From Gammaproteobacteria bacterium (GTDB lineage Bacteria; Pseudomonadota; Gammaproteobacteria; Steroidobacterales; Woeseiaceae): a DNA stretch of 42,082 nucleotides. The DNA lies in the NCBI GenBank assembly GCA_029861535.1, contig JAOTZC010000021.1, positions 1 to 42,082 on the forward strand, written 5' to 3'. A model generated the notes under the pieces. It worked only from the letters and a program-made list of their open reading frames with translations. It was not told the DNA's origin and ran no database searches. Position numbers and translations under genes: made by a program. Positions 24,702-35,310 of this stretch are shown piece by piece (the first letter of the stretch is position 1; the number at the start of each line of letters is the position of its first letter).

Positions 24702-25292
24702 CTAAACCTGACGTTTACTTAGCGCACTAACCAGCGCGCGCAGTGCCTGGCCGCGGTGGCTGCGCGCATTTTTCTCGTCCGCCGTCAATTCGGCCGACGC
24801 GCGGCCGGATTCCGTATCGAGAAAAATTGGATCGTATCCAAACCCGCCATCGCCGCGTCGCTCGCGAAGAATTTCGCCGCGCCAAACTCCTGTCGCAATT
24901 ATGGCTTCAGTCTCATCAGGTGCAACAAAACACGCGACACAATGAAACGCTGCGCCGCGATCGTCGATTCCGTTGAGTTCAGTCAGCAGTTTGTCGATAT
25001 TTTCCTCGTCACTCGCATCGGTGCCCGCATAACGCGCCGAGTAGACGCCAGGACGGCCATTGAGTGCGTCTACGACAAGGCCTGAATCATCGGCTATTGC
25101 GGCGAGTCCCGTCGCTGCGACTGCGTGACGTGCCTTGAGGATTGCATTTTCCTCAAAGGTGCTGCCGGTTTCTTTCGCATCGTCGACGCCGAAGTCAGAC
25201 TGCGGCACGATCTCGACATCGAGATCCGCCAACAGCCTGGCAATTTCTCGAATCTTGCCAACGTTTCCGCTGGCCATAACGATAGTCATCAT
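24702..25292 (-). CDS. rdgB: XTP/dITP pyrophosphatase (RdgB/HAM1)
   Basis: The 196-residue house-cleaning enzyme hydrolyses ITP, dITP and XTP to monophosphates. Motifs: [50 protein letters not shown], and the C-terminal [17 protein letters not shown]. Length matches E. coli RdgB (197). Its ATG overlaps the rph stop (ATGA). Confidence 0.97.
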   Translation of the reverse strand: MMTIVMASGNVGKIREIARLLADLDVEIVPQSDFGVDDAKETGSTFEENAILKARHAVAATGLAAIADDSGLVVDALNGRPGVYSARYAGTDASDEENIDKLLTELNGIDDRGAAFHCVACFVAPDETEAIIATGVWRGEILRERRGDGGFGYDPIFLDTESGRASAELTADEKNARSHRGQALRALVSALSKRQV

Positions 25293-26011
25293 TTGGCGTC
25301 GGTCAGCGCCTGATTCTGTAACTCGACAATGTGTTCGATACCGACTCGAGCGAGCCCAAGCATCGCCGTGAATTCATCGTCACTAAACGCATGTCCTTCG
25401 GCGGTGCCTTGTACCTCAACGAAGCGGCCAGCGTCGTTCATGACCACGTTCATGTCGGTTTCCGCTTCCGAGTCCTCAGCATAATCGAGATCGAGTATTG
25501 CATCGCCACGGTAGATACCCACCGAAACAGCCGCAACCTGGCCATGCAATGGATTGCTCTTCAGTTTGCGGTTTTTTGTCATTCGATCCAGCGCCAGCGC
25601 TAACGCAACAAAGGCGCCGCTTATTGCGGCCGTGCGCGTACCGCCATCGGCCTGCAATACGTCACAGTCTAGCGTCACCGTGCGCTCGCCCAGCGCCGCT
25701 AGATCGGTAACCGCGCGAAGGGAACGGCCAATGAGGCGCGCAATTTCCATTGTTCGGCCGCTTTGTTTGCCGCGCGTGGCCTCGCGAGCGGAACGGGTGT
25801 GCGTTGCTCGCGGCAGCATGCCGTATTCGCCGGTGACCCAGCCGCTGCCCTGGCCGCGCATCCAGATCGGTACGCGTTCCTCAACCGTCGCGTTACACAG
25901 CACCCGCGTGTCGCCGAACTCGGCGAGCACGCTGCCTTCTGCATGGCGCGTAAAATCGGGAGTGAATTGCACACGGCGAATATCGCCGGCGGCGCGGCCA
26001 CTTGGTCGCAT
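25289..26011 (-). CDS. rph: Ribonuclease PH
   Basis: The 240-residue phosphorolytic exoribonuclease trims tRNA 3' ends. It starts [16 protein letters not shown] and has [56 protein letters not shown] and [19 protein letters not shown], all family signatures; length is close to E. coli (238). An open frame extends upstream to 26311, but the added 100 residues come from the antisense of the phosphatase region and are rejected. It follows the PP2C gene by 41 nt and overlaps rdgB. Confidence 0.97.
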   Translation of the reverse strand: MRPSGRAAGDIRRVQFTPDFTRHAEGSVLAEFGDTRVLCNATVEERVPIWMRGQGSGWVTGEYGMLPRATHTRSAREATRGKQSGRTMEIARLIGRSLRAVTDLAALGERTVTLDCDVLQADGGTRTAAISGAFVALALALDRMTKNRKLKSNPLHGQVAAVSVGIYRGDAILDLDYAEDSEAETDMNVVMNDAGRFVEVQGTAEGHAFSDDEFTAMLGLARVGIEHIVELQNQALTDAK

Positions 26012-26052
26012 CGATTTCTCCTGCAGGCGTATACCTAAAGCGTCGGTGTTGT

Positions 26053-26799
26053 CTAAGCGCTCAACCACCGCAGCGCGGTTCCGGTTGTATTGTCGCTGTA
26101 CGGGGAGTTGGCGTTCAATGCCTTCATGCTGAGCATTTTCAGGTTTTCGGCAAGGTTGTTGTCGCCAGGCAGGCCGATTTCCGCCATGTCGTCGTCTGAG
26201 AGCCCCGACCAAAGCCCATCCGAGCAGGCCAGCAATACGTCGCCTGGCAGCAATTTCAGCTTTGGTGTAATGCTCATGTCCGGGACCGGCATGTCGCCGC
26301 CGAGGCAACATTCGACGAAATTGCGCATTGGATGATCGAGCGCTTCCTCTTCGGTAATCGCACCTTCCTGGATCAGGACTTCAACGTGGCTGTGATCGCG
26401 TGATCGCGTTAGAACCTGACCGTTGCGCACCTGGTAAATGCGGCTGTCACCGATGTGTGCCCAAAATGAGCCGCTTTCTTGCACTAGGCAGATCGCACAA
26501 GTCGCGCGCGGCCGAAAGTCGACCGCGACGTCCAGGCCCAGTTCGACGACTTCGTCATGTGCCCGCGCCAGCGCCATATATAGGAATCCCTGTGGGTCCA
26601 GAATCGGTAGCCGTGCGGACATAAACGTATCCTGCACGATCTTAAGCGCGGTTTCGGCCGCGCGCGCGCCGTCAGAGTGACCGCCCATACCATCAAATAC
26701 GAGCAGCATTGCCGCATCGTCCGCGACCACAACGGCCGCGCGATCCTGATTATCCTGGCGGTCTCCCAGCGCGGAGACTTTGGCGTACTCGACCTGCAT
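26053..26799 (-). CDS. PP2C-family serine/threonine protein phosphatase
   Basis: The 248-residue soluble phosphatase has the PP2C metal-binding motifs in order: [12 protein letters not shown] (residues 12-23), [58 protein letters not shown] and [11 protein letters not shown]. It dephosphorylates Ser/Thr phosphoproteins with Mn/Mg. In several gammaproteobacteria a phosphatase of this type is encoded next to a Hanks-type kinase; no kinase is in this window. It is divergent from yicC and upstream of rph. Confidence 0.92.
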   Translation of the reverse strand: MQVEYAKVSALGDRQDNQDRAAVVVADDAAMLLVFDGMGGHSDGARAAETALKIVQDTFMSARLPILDPQGFLYMALARAHDEVVELGLDVAVDFRPRATCAICLVQESGSFWAHIGDSRIYQVRNGQVLTRSRDHSHVEVLIQEGAITEEEALDHPMRNFVECCLGGDMPVPDMSITPKLKLLPGDVLLACSDGLWSGLSDDDMAEIGLPGDNNLAENLKMLSMKALNANSPYSDNTTGTALRWLSA

Positions 26800-26889
26800 G
26801 GTGTTTCGTTCTTGGCCCGGTCTCTTTAATATGCCGCGCTTGAGACTTTAAAAGCGTGACCAACCCGGCACAACCGGAGATCGATTCAG

Positions 26890-27756
26890 ATGTTACACAG
26901 TATGACAGGCTTTGCGCGCGAGTCGGAAGAGTCGTCGCTCGGCACTCTGACCTGGGAGCTTCGGGCGGTCAATCATCGTTACCTCGATGTCCAGTTCAAA
27001 ATACCGGACGAATTGCGCTCGAAGGAGCAGCTGTTGCGCCAACAAGTTGGCGATCGCCTGAAGCGCGGCAAGGTCGAATGCACGTTTCATTTCCGGCGCG
27101 CATTCGACGAATCGCGCGAAATGCAGCTGAACATGGAGCTCGTTGGTCTGTTATCGAAACGCCTGGACGAAGTATCCGCCTCATTGCCCAGCGCCGGAAC
27201 TGTAAATCCGGTCGATTTGTTGCGTTGGCCTGGCATCGTTCAACAAGAAGAGATCGACATGGAACCGTTGTTCGTTGAAGCATCACGGCTGCTCGATACC
27301 GCGTTGGCTGCGATGGCAACGATGCGCGCAAGCGAAGGCGAACGAATCGAAGCGATGCTCGAGTCGCGGTGCAACGATGTTGACGCGATCGCAAAAAGTG
27401 TACGAACCCGTATGCCGCAAGTACTCGATGCGACTCGTGCGAAGCAGCGCGACCGCATAGACAAACTTGATGTGGATGCCGATCCGGCGCGACTCGAAGT
27501 AGAACTGGCGTTGATTGCACAAAAACTCGATGTCGATGAGGAGCTGGATAGGCTCGATAGTCATGTCGAAGAAATCCGCGCCACGCTTGGTAAGGAAGAG
27601 GCGGTGGGTCGTCGACTTGATTTTCTGATGCAGGAACTCAACCGCGAAGCGAACACGCTCGCGTCGAAGTCAGCTGATGCCGAGACCACCAAGGCCGCCG
27701 TCGATTTGAAAGTGCTCATTGAACAGATGCGTGAACAGGTTCAGAACGTCGAGTAA
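26890..27756 (+). CDS. yicC: YicC-family endoribonuclease
   Basis: The 288-residue protein has the conserved N-terminus MLHSMTGFAR and WELRAVNHRYLDVQFKIP, a central helical part and the C-terminal DUF1732 segment (RLDSHVEEIRATLGKEEAVGRRLDFLMQELNREANTLASKSAD). Length equals E. coli YicC (287). The family is described as an endoribonuclease that takes part in RNA decay. It leads the yicC-gmk-rpoZ-spoT block. Confidence 0.96.
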   Translation: MLHSMTGFARESEESSLGTLTWELRAVNHRYLDVQFKIPDELRSKEQLLRQQVGDRLKRGKVECTFHFRRAFDESREMQLNMELVGLLSKRLDEVSASLPSAGTVNPVDLLRWPGIVQQEEIDMEPLFVEASRLLDTALAAMATMRASEGERIEAMLESRCNDVDAIAKSVRTRMPQVLDATRAKQRDRIDKLDVDADPARLEVELALIAQKLDVDEELDRLDSHVEEIRATLGKEEAVGRRLDFLMQELNREANTLASKSADAETTKAAVDLKVLIEQMREQVQNVE

Positions 27757-27774
27757 GCAAACGATGCGCAAACC

Positions 27775-28392
27775 ATGAGCAAGCCCGCACGCCTGTACGT
27801 CATTGCCGCGCCGTCCGGCGCTGGCAAAACGACCTTGGTGAGGGCACTCGTTACTAATAATCCTGAGCTTCGGTTTTCTATTTCTTACACCACGCGCAAA
27901 AAACGTCGTAACGAAGCTGACGGCGTCGACTATCTGTTCGTAACTAAGCGGGAATTCGAGAGGCTGCGCGAACGCGGCGAGTTACTCGAGTCAGCCGACG
28001 TGTTTGATAATTTGTACGGGACAAGTCGGGCACAGGTCCGAGAGCATCTCGACAACGGCCGTAGCGTTGTTCTTGAGATTGACTGGCAAGGCGCACAACA
28101 GGTGCGCGAATCGATGCCGGAATGCGTGTCAATATTCATCATGCCGCCATCCCTGGACGAGCTCGAACGGCGTTTGCGCAACAGACGCACCGATTCGCCG
28201 GAAGTCATCGCACGCAGGCTCCGCGACGCGCGCGCCGACATGGCGCACTGGGATGAATTTGATCACGTCATTATTAACGACGACCTGGACCAGGCCGTTG
28301 CCGATCTCGAAGCTGCTCTCGGTGGCGAAGGGACGTCGACGTCGACCGAAAACGTTGCTCTACGACGCGCCGTTTCAAGGATCGTCACTTAG
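27775..28392 (+). CDS. gmk: Guanylate kinase
   Basis: The 205-residue enzyme phosphorylates GMP to GDP. Walker A is [14 protein letters not shown] binding is in [23 protein letters not shown], and the lid/ATP part includes [11 protein letters not shown] and [18 protein letters not shown]. It starts 18 nt after yicC. Its product GDP/GTP feeds the (p)ppGpp pathway run by SpoT encoded downstream. Confidence 0.97.
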   Translation: MSKPARLYVIAAPSGAGKTTLVRALVTNNPELRFSISYTTRKKRRNEADGVDYLFVTKREFERLRERGELLESADVFDNLYGTSRAQVREHLDNGRSVVLEIDWQGAQQVRESMPECVSIFIMPPSLDELERRLRNRRTDSPEVIARRLRDARADMAHWDEFDHVIINDDLDQAVADLEAALGGEGTSTSTENVALRRAVSRIVT

Positions 28393-28501
28393 GACCCTTA
28401 TAACTATTGGTTATATGGTCTGGCGTCCGCCGACCGACGCCCGCAAGCTATGCGTCGATTTTCTTGAACCAGCGGCGGGTGCCGCCGAAGGCTTAGACGA
28501 C

Positions 28502-28783
28502 ATGGCTCGAATTACCGTTGAAGACTGTCTCGACAACATCGGCAATATTTTCGAAATGGTGCTGGTTGCCGCAAAACGCGCACGACGTATAGCGCACGGC
28601 GCCGACCCGATGGTCGAACTCGAAAACGACAAACCAACGGTAATCGCGTTGCGCGAAATTGCTGAGGGCCACGTCACGCCGGCCATACTTGATGAAATCG
28701 AACAACCTCCGACAGAAGATTTGTTGCAGCCGGATGTGGCTGACGAAATCCTGCCGGTCCGCGGCATCTCGATCGGCGACTAA
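28502..28783 (+). CDS. rpoZ: RNA polymerase omega subunit
   Basis: The 93-residue protein starts [30 protein letters not shown] and continues [18 protein letters not shown], both diagnostic for omega. The open frame extends far upstream through gmk in another frame; the ATG at 28502 with GAAGG about 10 nt before it fits the family length. Compared with E. coli, the Arg of the NRF motif is replaced by Ile. Omega helps beta' folding and forms part of ppGpp site 1, fitting the position between gmk and spoT. Confidence 0.95.
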   Translation: MARITVEDCLDNIGNIFEMVLVAAKRARRIAHGADPMVELENDKPTVIALREIAEGHVTPAILDEIEQPPTEDLLQPDVADEILPVRGISIGD

Positions 28784-28952
28784 ATTAACGGCGGTCGAAC
28801 CGCAGTTTCATTGAGTCATCCAAATCCGGCTCCTGTTATTGCTTGTGGCCGGCAGAATCCGCGGTTCAACCCCTGTTTTTCGGCTACTTCGCTACCAGAA
28901 ACTGCGATTCGACCCCTGTTTTTGCTGGCTATGACGCGAGTATGATCATGTC
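28784..28952. repeat. Repeat-bearing rpoZ-spoT spacer
   Basis: Two imperfect direct repeats of about 26-28 bp share TTC-R-ACCCCTGTTTTT and end in GGCTA (28861-28886 and 28904-28931). An inverted repeat with 16-bp arms, 15 of 16 matching, spans 28794-28809 and 28898-28913 (GTCGAAYCGCAGTTTC). These could form alternative leader structures before spoT or mark old insertions. There is no clear terminator for rpoZ. Confidence 0.6.
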
Positions 28953-31109
28953 ATGGATTACGCGGCAACATTGCTCTCGAAGCTGCCGGGTGCGTCGCGA
29001 CGCAGCCACGGTTTGTCGCACCTGCTAGAAACGCTCGAGAGCTACCTGCCGAAAGATCAAATCGAAACAATCGTCCAGGCCTACGAGTTTGGCGCGGCCG
29101 CACATGATGGCCAGACCCGCATGACGGGCGAGCCGTATATCACGCACCCGATCGCGGTCGCCCAAGAATTGGCCGAGATGCACCTCGATGCACAGGCGAT
29201 TGCCGCGGCCATATTGCATGACGTCGTTGAGGATACTGACGCTTCACTTAGCCAAATCGAAGAAAAATTTGGTGAAGAAACGTCCGCGCTCGTTGACGGT
29301 GTTAGCAAGCTCGACCAAATTCAATTTCGCAGCCGCGCCGAAGCTCAGGCCGAAAGCTTCCGCAAAATGATGCTGGCAATGATCGAGGACATTCGCGTAA
29401 TCCTTGTCAAGCTCGCCGATCGCCTGCACAACATGCAAACCTTGTCGGCGATGCCGCCGGAAAAAATTCGCCGGATCGCTCGAGAAACACTCGACATCTA
29501 CGCACCTATCGCGAACCGGCTTGGCATCAATCGCTTCAAAGTCGAGCTGGAAGACCTGGGCTTCCGACACCTCTATCCGATGCGCTATCGAGTACTCGAA
29601 AAAGCATTGAAGCGCAGCAAAGGCAGCCAACGGCAGATCGTCAAACGGATCTTGGAAGAATTTGCCGCAGCGCTGAAGGACGACGGCATCGAAGCTGAAA
29701 TTGTTGGCCGCGAAAAACACCTGTACAGCATTTACAAGAAAATGGCCGAGAAAAAGCGGCTGCTAAGTGATGTCGTCGACGTTTACGGTTTTCGTATCAT
29801 CGTTGACGACGTCAATAGTTGCTATCAGGCGCTAGGAATCGTTCATGGCCTCTACAAGCCGATGCCGGGACGGTTCAAAGATTACGTGGCTATCCCGCGA
29901 ATAAACGGTTACCAGTCATTGCACACTACGCTGTTTGGCCCAAAGGGACTGCCATTGGAAGTGCAAATTCGAACCCGCACGATGGACCGCGTCGCCGAGT
30001 CCGGCGTCGCGTCGCACTGGCAGTACAAGGCCGACGACAAGGTCGATGCAACGCCGCAACGACGTGCTCGGGAATGGCTGTCGGGTCTCGCGGAACTACA
30101 AGAGGCCGGATCATCCGAAGAGTTTCTCGAAAGTGTCAAGGTCGACTTGTTCCCTGACAAGATTTATGTGTTCACGCCGAAAGGTGAAATCATGCCGTTG
30201 CCGAAGGGCTCGACGACCGTCGATTTCGCCTATGCCGTGCACACGGATATCGGAAATCGCACCGTCGCGGCCAAAGTCGATCGCGGTCTTGTACCACTGC
30301 GCACACCGCTGGCGAATGGCGAAACCGTCGAAGTAATTACAAGTCGCGGCGCTAAGCCGAACCCGAACTGGTTGACCTTTGTTCGCACTGCAAAAGCTCG
30401 TACTGCGATTCGTCAATACATGAAAAATTTGCGCTCGAGCGAGTCAATCGATCTCGGTAAGCGCTTGCTCGACCGCTCTTTAAAGGATCTTGATTCCTCT
30501 CTGCGCAAAATAGGTAAGGTGCGAATGAATGCGGCGCTTGAAGAAGTCGGACTGAATGATACCTCGGAATTATTCGAGCAGGTCGGCCTCGGTGAGCGGC
30601 TCGCACCGCTGACCGCTCGCTTTCTTCTCGGCGTTAGCGATTCGAACGACGACGAAACTGCCCATGCCAGCCTCACCATAGCCGGAACCGAGGGCATGGT
30701 CGTCAGCTACGCGAAGTGCTGCTACCCGATTCCAGGTGATGACGTAATGGGTTACCTGAGCTCTGGTCGCGGCGTCGTCATCCATCGCAACGGCTGCGGT
30801 AATCTCAGCAACTTCCGCAAACAACCCGAAAAATGGATCGCCGTGACTTGGGAGAAGGACGTCGACCGTGAATTTTTCAGTCAAATTACGATTGACACTC
30901 TTAACAAACCGGGCGTCCTTGCCGAAGTTGCCGCAACGATTGGTGACTGCGGCTCCAACATCGAGCAGGTTGAGGTTCTCGGTCGGCACGAAGACTGCTC
31001 GATGTTGTCGTTCTTGCTTCAGGTGCGCGATCGCAAGCACCTTGCTGAAATAATGCGCAACGTTCGAAAGATGCCGAATGTTATTCGTGTATCCCGCGAT
31101 AGCACCTAA
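28953..31109 (+). CDS. spoT: Bifunctional (p)ppGpp synthetase/hydrolase
   Basis: The 718-residue protein has an HD hydrolase domain ([27 protein letters not shown] near residues 84-95), a synthetase domain ([39 protein letters not shown] near 310-325, [15 protein letters not shown]), a TGS domain (about 395-455), a conserved-cysteine/helical region ([18 protein letters not shown]) and a C-terminal ACT domain. An intact HD site identifies SpoT rather than RelA. It controls (p)ppGpp turnover in the stringent response. Order rpoZ-spoT-ridA-recG is typical. Confidence 0.97.
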   Translation: MDYAATLLSKLPGASRRSHGLSHLLETLESYLPKDQIETIVQAYEFGAAAHDGQTRMTGEPYITHPIAVAQELAEMHLDAQAIAAAILHDVVEDTDASLSQIEEKFGEETSALVDGVSKLDQIQFRSRAEAQAESFRKMMLAMIEDIRVILVKLADRLHNMQTLSAMPPEKIRRIARETLDIYAPIANRLGINRFKVELEDLGFRHLYPMRYRVLEKALKRSKGSQRQIVKRILEEFAAALKDDGIEAEIVGREKHLYSIYKKMAEKKRLLSDVVDVYGFRIIVDDVNSCYQALGIVHGLYKPMPGRFKDYVAIPRINGYQSLHTTLFGPKGLPLEVQIRTRTMDRVAESGVASHWQYKADDKVDATPQRRAREWLSGLAELQEAGSSEEFLESVKVDLFPDKIYVFTPKGEIMPLPKGSTTVDFAYAVHTDIGNRTVAAKVDRGLVPLRTPLANGETVEVITSRGAKPNPNWLTFVRTAKARTAIRQYMKNLRSSESIDLGKRLLDRSLKDLDSSLRKIGKVRMNAALEEVGLNDTSELFEQVGLGERLAPLTARFLLGVSDSNDDETAHASLTIAGTEGMVVSYAKCCYPIPGDDVMGYLSSGRGVVIHRNGCGNLSNFRKQPEKWIAVTWEKDVDREFFSQITIDTLNKPGVLAEVAATIGDCGSNIEQVEVLGRHEDCSMLSFLLQVRDRKHLAEIMRNVRKMPNVIRVSRDST

Positions 31110-31137
31110 ACGAAAAAAAGCTAAACCCGGAGCGTTC

Positions 31138-31518
31138 ATGAGCAAAGAAGCGATTTCGAGCAGCAATGCGCCTGCAGCGATTGGTACCTATTCTCAGGCC
31201 ATCAGAGCAGGCGATCTGGTATTCCTGTCTGGTCAAATTCCATTGGATCCAATAACAATGAATGTCGTTGATGGCGATTTCGAGGCGCGCGCACGACAAG
31301 TTTTCGAAAACTTGACCGCTGTCGCCGAGGCGGCGGGCGGCAGCCTACAGAACATCGTCAAGCTGACAATCTTCCTGACAGATCTCGATAATTTCGCCAC
31401 CGTCAACAGTGTGATGGAACTCTATTTTGAGCAACCGTACCCAGCCCGCGCTGCCGTTGGTGTCGCCTCGTTACCGAAAGGCGTTGACGTCGAAGCCGAC
31501 GCAATACTCGCGTTGTAG
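31138..31518 (+). CDS. ridA: RidA-family enamine/imine deaminase
   Basis: The 126-residue protein contains [23 protein letters not shown], the central [29 protein letters not shown] and the C-terminal [24 protein letters not shown] with the catalytic Arg. It destroys reactive 2-aminoacrylate-type intermediates from PLP enzymes. CGGAG lies upstream of the ATG at 31138. It sits 28 nt after spoT and 9 nt before recG, a conserved position. Confidence 0.96.
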   Translation: MSKEAISSSNAPAAIGTYSQAIRAGDLVFLSGQIPLDPITMNVVDGDFEARARQVFENLTAVAEAAGGSLQNIVKLTIFLTDLDNFATVNSVMELYFEQPYPARAAVGVASLPKGVDVEADAILAL

Positions 31519-31527
31519 GGCCGTTGC

Positions 31528-33600
31528 TTGCAGCACGATGACCCTTTAACCGATCTAGCCGGTGTCGGCCCTGCGCTTCTGAAAAAGCTCGAGCGTCTGG
31601 GACTGTATCGCGTCGAAGACCTACTGTTTCTGTTACCGCTGCGCTATGAAGACCGCACACAGCTCATCAAACTTGGTGCGCTGGCGGCCGGTACACGTTG
31701 TCTGGTAACTGGCGAAGTGCTGCTATCAGAAACCGTGTATCGCGGCCGACGCAATTTACTGGTGCGTATTGGAGACGGCACCGGTCAACTTACTCTGCGT
31801 TTTTTTTATTTCTCTCGAAGCCAACAAGCGCAATTCCAATCCGGTGTCCATGTGACCTGCTTCGGCGAGGTGCGCAAGGCTCCTAAAGGTTTCGAGATGA
31901 TTCACCCCGAGTATCGCGTGTTGCGGGAACACCAGGACCCTGCAGTCAACGAATCGCTAACACCGATTTACCCGGCGACCGAAGGGGTACAGCAGGGGCG
32001 CTTGCGAAACCTGACCGACCAGGCACTCGTGCGAATGCAAAAGTCGCCGCCAGTGGAGCTACTGCCGCGGGAAATTCTCAATAAGCTGGCGATGCCATCG
32101 TTGGCGGACGCGATTGTTTTTCTGCACCGGCCACCTCCAGATGCCGATGTCGCGCTGTTGCTCGCCGGCAAGCATCCGTGCCAACAACGGCTCGCTTTCG
32201 AGGAGTTGCTCGCCCACTACCTGAGCCTAAAGAACCTCCGCGCTCTGGCCAAAACCGAGTCGGCCCCAGCGCTTGTCGATGGCAAAGCCGAAGTTGACAA
32301 CTTTATCGGCGATCTGCCTTTCTCTCTAACCAGCGCACAACACCGCGTAGTTGATGAAATTCTGTCCGATCTGCAAGCACCGCACCCGATGATGCGCCTG
32401 ATTCAGGGCGACGTCGGCTCCGGAAAGACTGTCGTCGCAGCAATCGCGTGTTTGAAGGCCGTCGCCTGCGGTGTCCAGGCAGCGATTATGGCGCCGACAG
32501 AGTTACTGGCAGAGCAACACTGGCGCAGCTTTTCCGATTGGTTCCGTCCGCTCAACATCGAGCCCGCGTGGCTTTCCGGCAGCCAGCGCACAGTGGCACG
32601 CCGCGAGTCGCTCACCGCCATCGAAGACGGGTCGGCCAAGGTTGTCGTTGGCACGCACGCATTATTTCAAGAGGGTGTGACGTTCAAGCAGCTCGGTCTT
32701 GTCGTAATCGACGAGCAGCACCGATTCGGTGTACATCAACGCATGGCATTGCGCGACAAGGGCGTCGGAGACCGCGGGCAACCGCACCAACTCGTCATGA
32801 CAGCCACGCCGATTCCGCGAACCTTAGCGATGGCCGCATATGCCGATCTCGATACTTCGATCATCGATGAGCTACCGCCTGGCCGTCAGCCCGTTAAAAC
32901 GATCGCGCTTCCAGATTCCCGGCGTGAGGAGGTTATCGATCGAGTGCGCTCCGCCTGTGCAGCGGGGCAACAGGCGTATTGGGTTTGTCCATTGATCGAC
33001 GAGTCAGAAACGCTCGATTACCAGGCTGCGGAGGCAAGCTACGAAATGTTGAGTGCTGCATTGCCGGATATTCGCGTCGGTCTTGTTCATGGACGCATGC
33101 GTCAAGCCGAAAAAGAACGCGGCATGCAGGCATTCAAGGAAGGATTGATTCAACTCCTCGTCGCGACAACGGTTATAGAGGTCGGTGTCGACGTGCCAAA
33201 CGCAAGCTTGATGATCATTGAGAACGCCGAGCGCATGGGTCTGTCGCAACTTCATCAACTCCGCGGCCGCGTCGGCCGTGGATCGATTCAGAGTCATTGC
33301 GTGCTCGTGTACAAACCGCCGCTTGGCCATATCGCAAAGAGCCGTCTCGCCGTTCTGCGCAAAACCAACGACGGCTTCGTTGTTGCGGAGCGTGACCTTG
33401 AGTTGCGCGGCCCCGGTGAATTGCTTGGTACGCGACAAACCGGCCTGCCCGATTATCGGGTGGCAAATCTGGTGCGTGATGCCGACCTGATGCCGAGAGT
33501 ACAGATCGCCGCAGAGGCGATTCGGCGGCAATTGCCGGACAACGCTAACGCGATCGTCCGGCGTTGGCTCGCCGATGTGAATCGCTACGGCAAAGTCTGA
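31528..33600 (+). CDS. recG: ATP-dependent DNA helicase RecG
   Basis: The 690-residue branched-DNA translocase regresses stalled replication forks. It has an N-terminal helix-hairpin and wedge OB domain (PLTDLAGVGPALLKKLERLG; GTRCLVTGEVLL), Walker A QGDVGSGKTVVAA near 292, DEQH box VVIDEQHRFG near 394, motif III TATPIPRTLAM, and the C-terminal QLHQLRGRVGRG and TAR-type motif (RLAVLRKTNDGFVVAERDLELRGPGELLG). The start is a TTG at 31528 with AGGG 7 nt upstream; no suitable ATG exists. Confidence 0.96.
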   Translation: MQHDDPLTDLAGVGPALLKKLERLGLYRVEDLLFLLPLRYEDRTQLIKLGALAAGTRCLVTGEVLLSETVYRGRRNLLVRIGDGTGQLTLRFFYFSRSQQAQFQSGVHVTCFGEVRKAPKGFEMIHPEYRVLREHQDPAVNESLTPIYPATEGVQQGRLRNLTDQALVRMQKSPPVELLPREILNKLAMPSLADAIVFLHRPPPDADVALLLAGKHPCQQRLAFEELLAHYLSLKNLRALAKTESAPALVDGKAEVDNFIGDLPFSLTSAQHRVVDEILSDLQAPHPMMRLIQGDVGSGKTVVAAIACLKAVACGVQAAIMAPTELLAEQHWRSFSDWFRPLNIEPAWLSGSQRTVARRESLTAIEDGSAKVVVGTHALFQEGVTFKQLGLVVIDEQHRFGVHQRMALRDKGVGDRGQPHQLVMTATPIPRTLAMAAYADLDTSIIDELPPGRQPVKTIALPDSRREEVIDRVRSACAAGQQAYWVCPLIDESETLDYQAAEASYEMLSAALPDIRVGLVHGRMRQAEKERGMQAFKEGLIQLLVATTVIEVGVDVPNASLMIIENAERMGLSQLHQLRGRVGRGSIQSHCVLVYKPPLGHIAKSRLAVLRKTNDGFVVAERDLELRGPGELLGTRQTGLPDYRVANLVRDADLMPRVQIAAEAIRRQLPDNANAIVRRWLADVNRYGKV

Positions 33601-33644
33601 TCAGCTGTAGGAGCGATCGCCGTGTCTAAAGTAAACTGTCGTCC

Positions 33645-34541
33645 ATGAATATACGCATCCGCGGATTGATCGCGCCCGAAGTCGTCACCCAGGTTCGTAA
33701 CTATGGCAAATTGATGCGCGTCAATAAGCCCATTGGCATATGGCTATTGCTATGGCCGACGCTATGGGCGCTGTGGCTGGCCGGAGAAGGGCACCCGGAT
33801 CAGAGCTTGTTCGTTATTTTTGTTGCTGGCGTTTTCATCATGCGCTCTGCGGGCTGCGTACTGAACGACTATGCCGATCGCAACATTGACCCCTATGTCG
33901 AGCGCACAAGACGTCGACCAATTGCCTCAGGAGCCGTTACGCCTGTCGAGGCATTAACTTTATTTGCGGCACTCGGACTAATCGCCATCGGCCTCGCGAC
34001 GATGTTAAATCGACCGGCGCAATTACTCGCCGTCGTTGGCGCAGCATTAACGGTCATTTATCCATTTATCAAACGCATTGTCTCGATACCCCAGTTCATA
34101 CTGGGCGCCGCATTCGGCTGGGCGGTGCCAATGGCGTTTGCCGCGCAAACCGGGTCCGTGTCGCAACTGGCGTGGGTCGTTTTTGGCGCAGCGCTGATCT
34201 GGGCGATCATATACGACACGTTCTATGCGATGGTCGACCGTGACGACGATCGCAAGATTGGCGTCAAGTCCACGGCACTGCTGTTCGGCGATGCAGACTT
34301 GTTTGTCATCGGCGGATTGCAACTCGTCATGTTGATTGCACTCGTGTTTATCGGTCTGCGGGCAGAGCTCGGCTTTTGGTATTTTCTGTCGGTTCTCGTG
34401 ACCGCGGGTTTAATGGCTTATCACCAATGGCTCGCCCGCGATCGCCAGCCGGCCGCTTGTTTCAAGGCGTTCTTGCACAACCACCTGATCGGTCTTGTCA
34501 TTTTCATCGGAATTGTCCTGCACTATAGTTTTAACCCTTAA
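33645..34541 (+). CDS. ubiA: 4-hydroxybenzoate polyprenyltransferase
   Basis: The 298-residue membrane enzyme attaches the polyprenyl tail to 4-hydroxybenzoate in ubiquinone synthesis. The two Asp-rich motifs are LNDYADRNIDPYVERTRRRPI and YAMVDRDDDRKIGVKSTA, and about eight hydrophobic helices follow the family pattern. Length matches E. coli UbiA (290). No ubiC is next to it. It ends convergently with the comF-type gene, 13 nt apart. Confidence 0.96.
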   Translation: MNIRIRGLIAPEVVTQVRNYGKLMRVNKPIGIWLLLWPTLWALWLAGEGHPDQSLFVIFVAGVFIMRSAGCVLNDYADRNIDPYVERTRRRPIASGAVTPVEALTLFAALGLIAIGLATMLNRPAQLLAVVGAALTVIYPFIKRIVSIPQFILGAAFGWAVPMAFAAQTGSVSQLAWVVFGAALIWAIIYDTFYAMVDRDDDRKIGVKSTALLFGDADLFVIGGLQLVMLIALVFIGLRAELGFWYFLSVLVTAGLMAYHQWLARDRQPAACFKAFLHNHLIGLVIFIGIVLHYSFNP

Positions 34542-34554
34542 TTGCGTCGATTGC

Positions 34555-35310
34555 TTATCCCCCCGCTCGTGGAATTGCTCGCGCAATTGCAATCATGCTC
34601 ACTTTCTCGGCGCCGTTAGCAAGCACCAGCCGCGCGATTTGACGGCCGGTTTCTCCAGTCGTGATTACATCATCGACGATAAGCACATGCCGCGCTGCTA
34701 GCCGACCTTTCGTTCGAAACGCCGATTTGAGGTTTGTTCGCCGTTCATGCGCATCGAGTCCGGACTGATATGGTGTCGCAAGGCTGCGATACACATTTGT
34801 CACAATCGGCAGTCTTAGTGCAGTGCTTACAGGTTTCGCAATTTCTGTTGCCTGGTTGTACCCGCGCTTCATTTGCCGCCAACGATGTAACGGCACTGGC
34901 AACAGCGCATCAACATCGTTCGGTAGTCGGTCAATAACGCACATTAGGATTTCTGCGAAGGCAGGCACGAAAAAAAGTCTGCGATGAAACTTATACGCCT
35001 TGATCGCCGCATCCACCGGAAACGCGTACTCAAGTGGCGCGACTGTTGCGGTAATCGGTGGCGGACTCGATTGGCATGTCGCACAGCACACGGTGGGTGC
35101 TAATTCGCTCGGCAGTTGAATTCCGCATTGCGGGCAGCTATGTCGAATCCACGGCAATTCTCCAAGACAAGCGTGGCAGACGAAGCGCTCATTAGGCCCG
35201 CTGATCACGCTGCAAAAAACGCAACGTCGTGGCATTAATGCGTGATTCACTGTGGCCGAGAGTCGGCTGAGTAACCGCCGTATTGATTTGCGCCCTCTGT
35301 ACCTATGCAT
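34555..35310 (-). CDS. ComF/GntX-family phosphoribosyltransferase-like protein
   Basis: The roughly 251-residue protein has an N-terminal zinc-ribbon-like region with Cys pairs (RRCVFC, FVCHACL, SCPQCG, CCATC) followed by a phosphoribosyltransferase domain with the PRPP motif HVLIVDDVITTGETG and the ComF hallmark PVPLHRWRQMKRGYNQA. Relatives function in DNA uptake (ComF) or remain unassigned (GntX). With a type IV pilus operon in the same window, a competence role is plausible but inferred. The start at 35310 (MHRYRG) suits the family; longer in-frame starts up to 35442 would overlap bioC. Confidence 0.9.
   Translation of the reverse strand: MHRYRGRKSIRRLLSRLSATVNHALMPRRCVFCSVISGPNERFVCHACLGELPWIRHSCPQCGIQLPSELAPTVCCATCQSSPPPITATVAPLEYAFPVDAAIKAYKFHRRLFFVPAFAEILMCVIDRLPNDVDALLPVPLHRWRQMKRGYNQATEIAKPVSTALRLPIVTNVYRSLATPYQSGLDAHERRTNLKSAFRTKGRLAARHVLIVDDVITTGETGRQIARLVLANGAEKVSMIAIARAIPRAGG

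Noticed and set aside
26012..26311. N-terminal 100-residue extension of RNase PH
   Set aside because: It is the antisense of the PP2C gene end plus spacer; the family begins at MRPSGR and length fits without it.
28004..28501. Long upstream extension of the rpoZ frame
   Set aside because: It reads gmk in another frame; omega begins at MARITVED.
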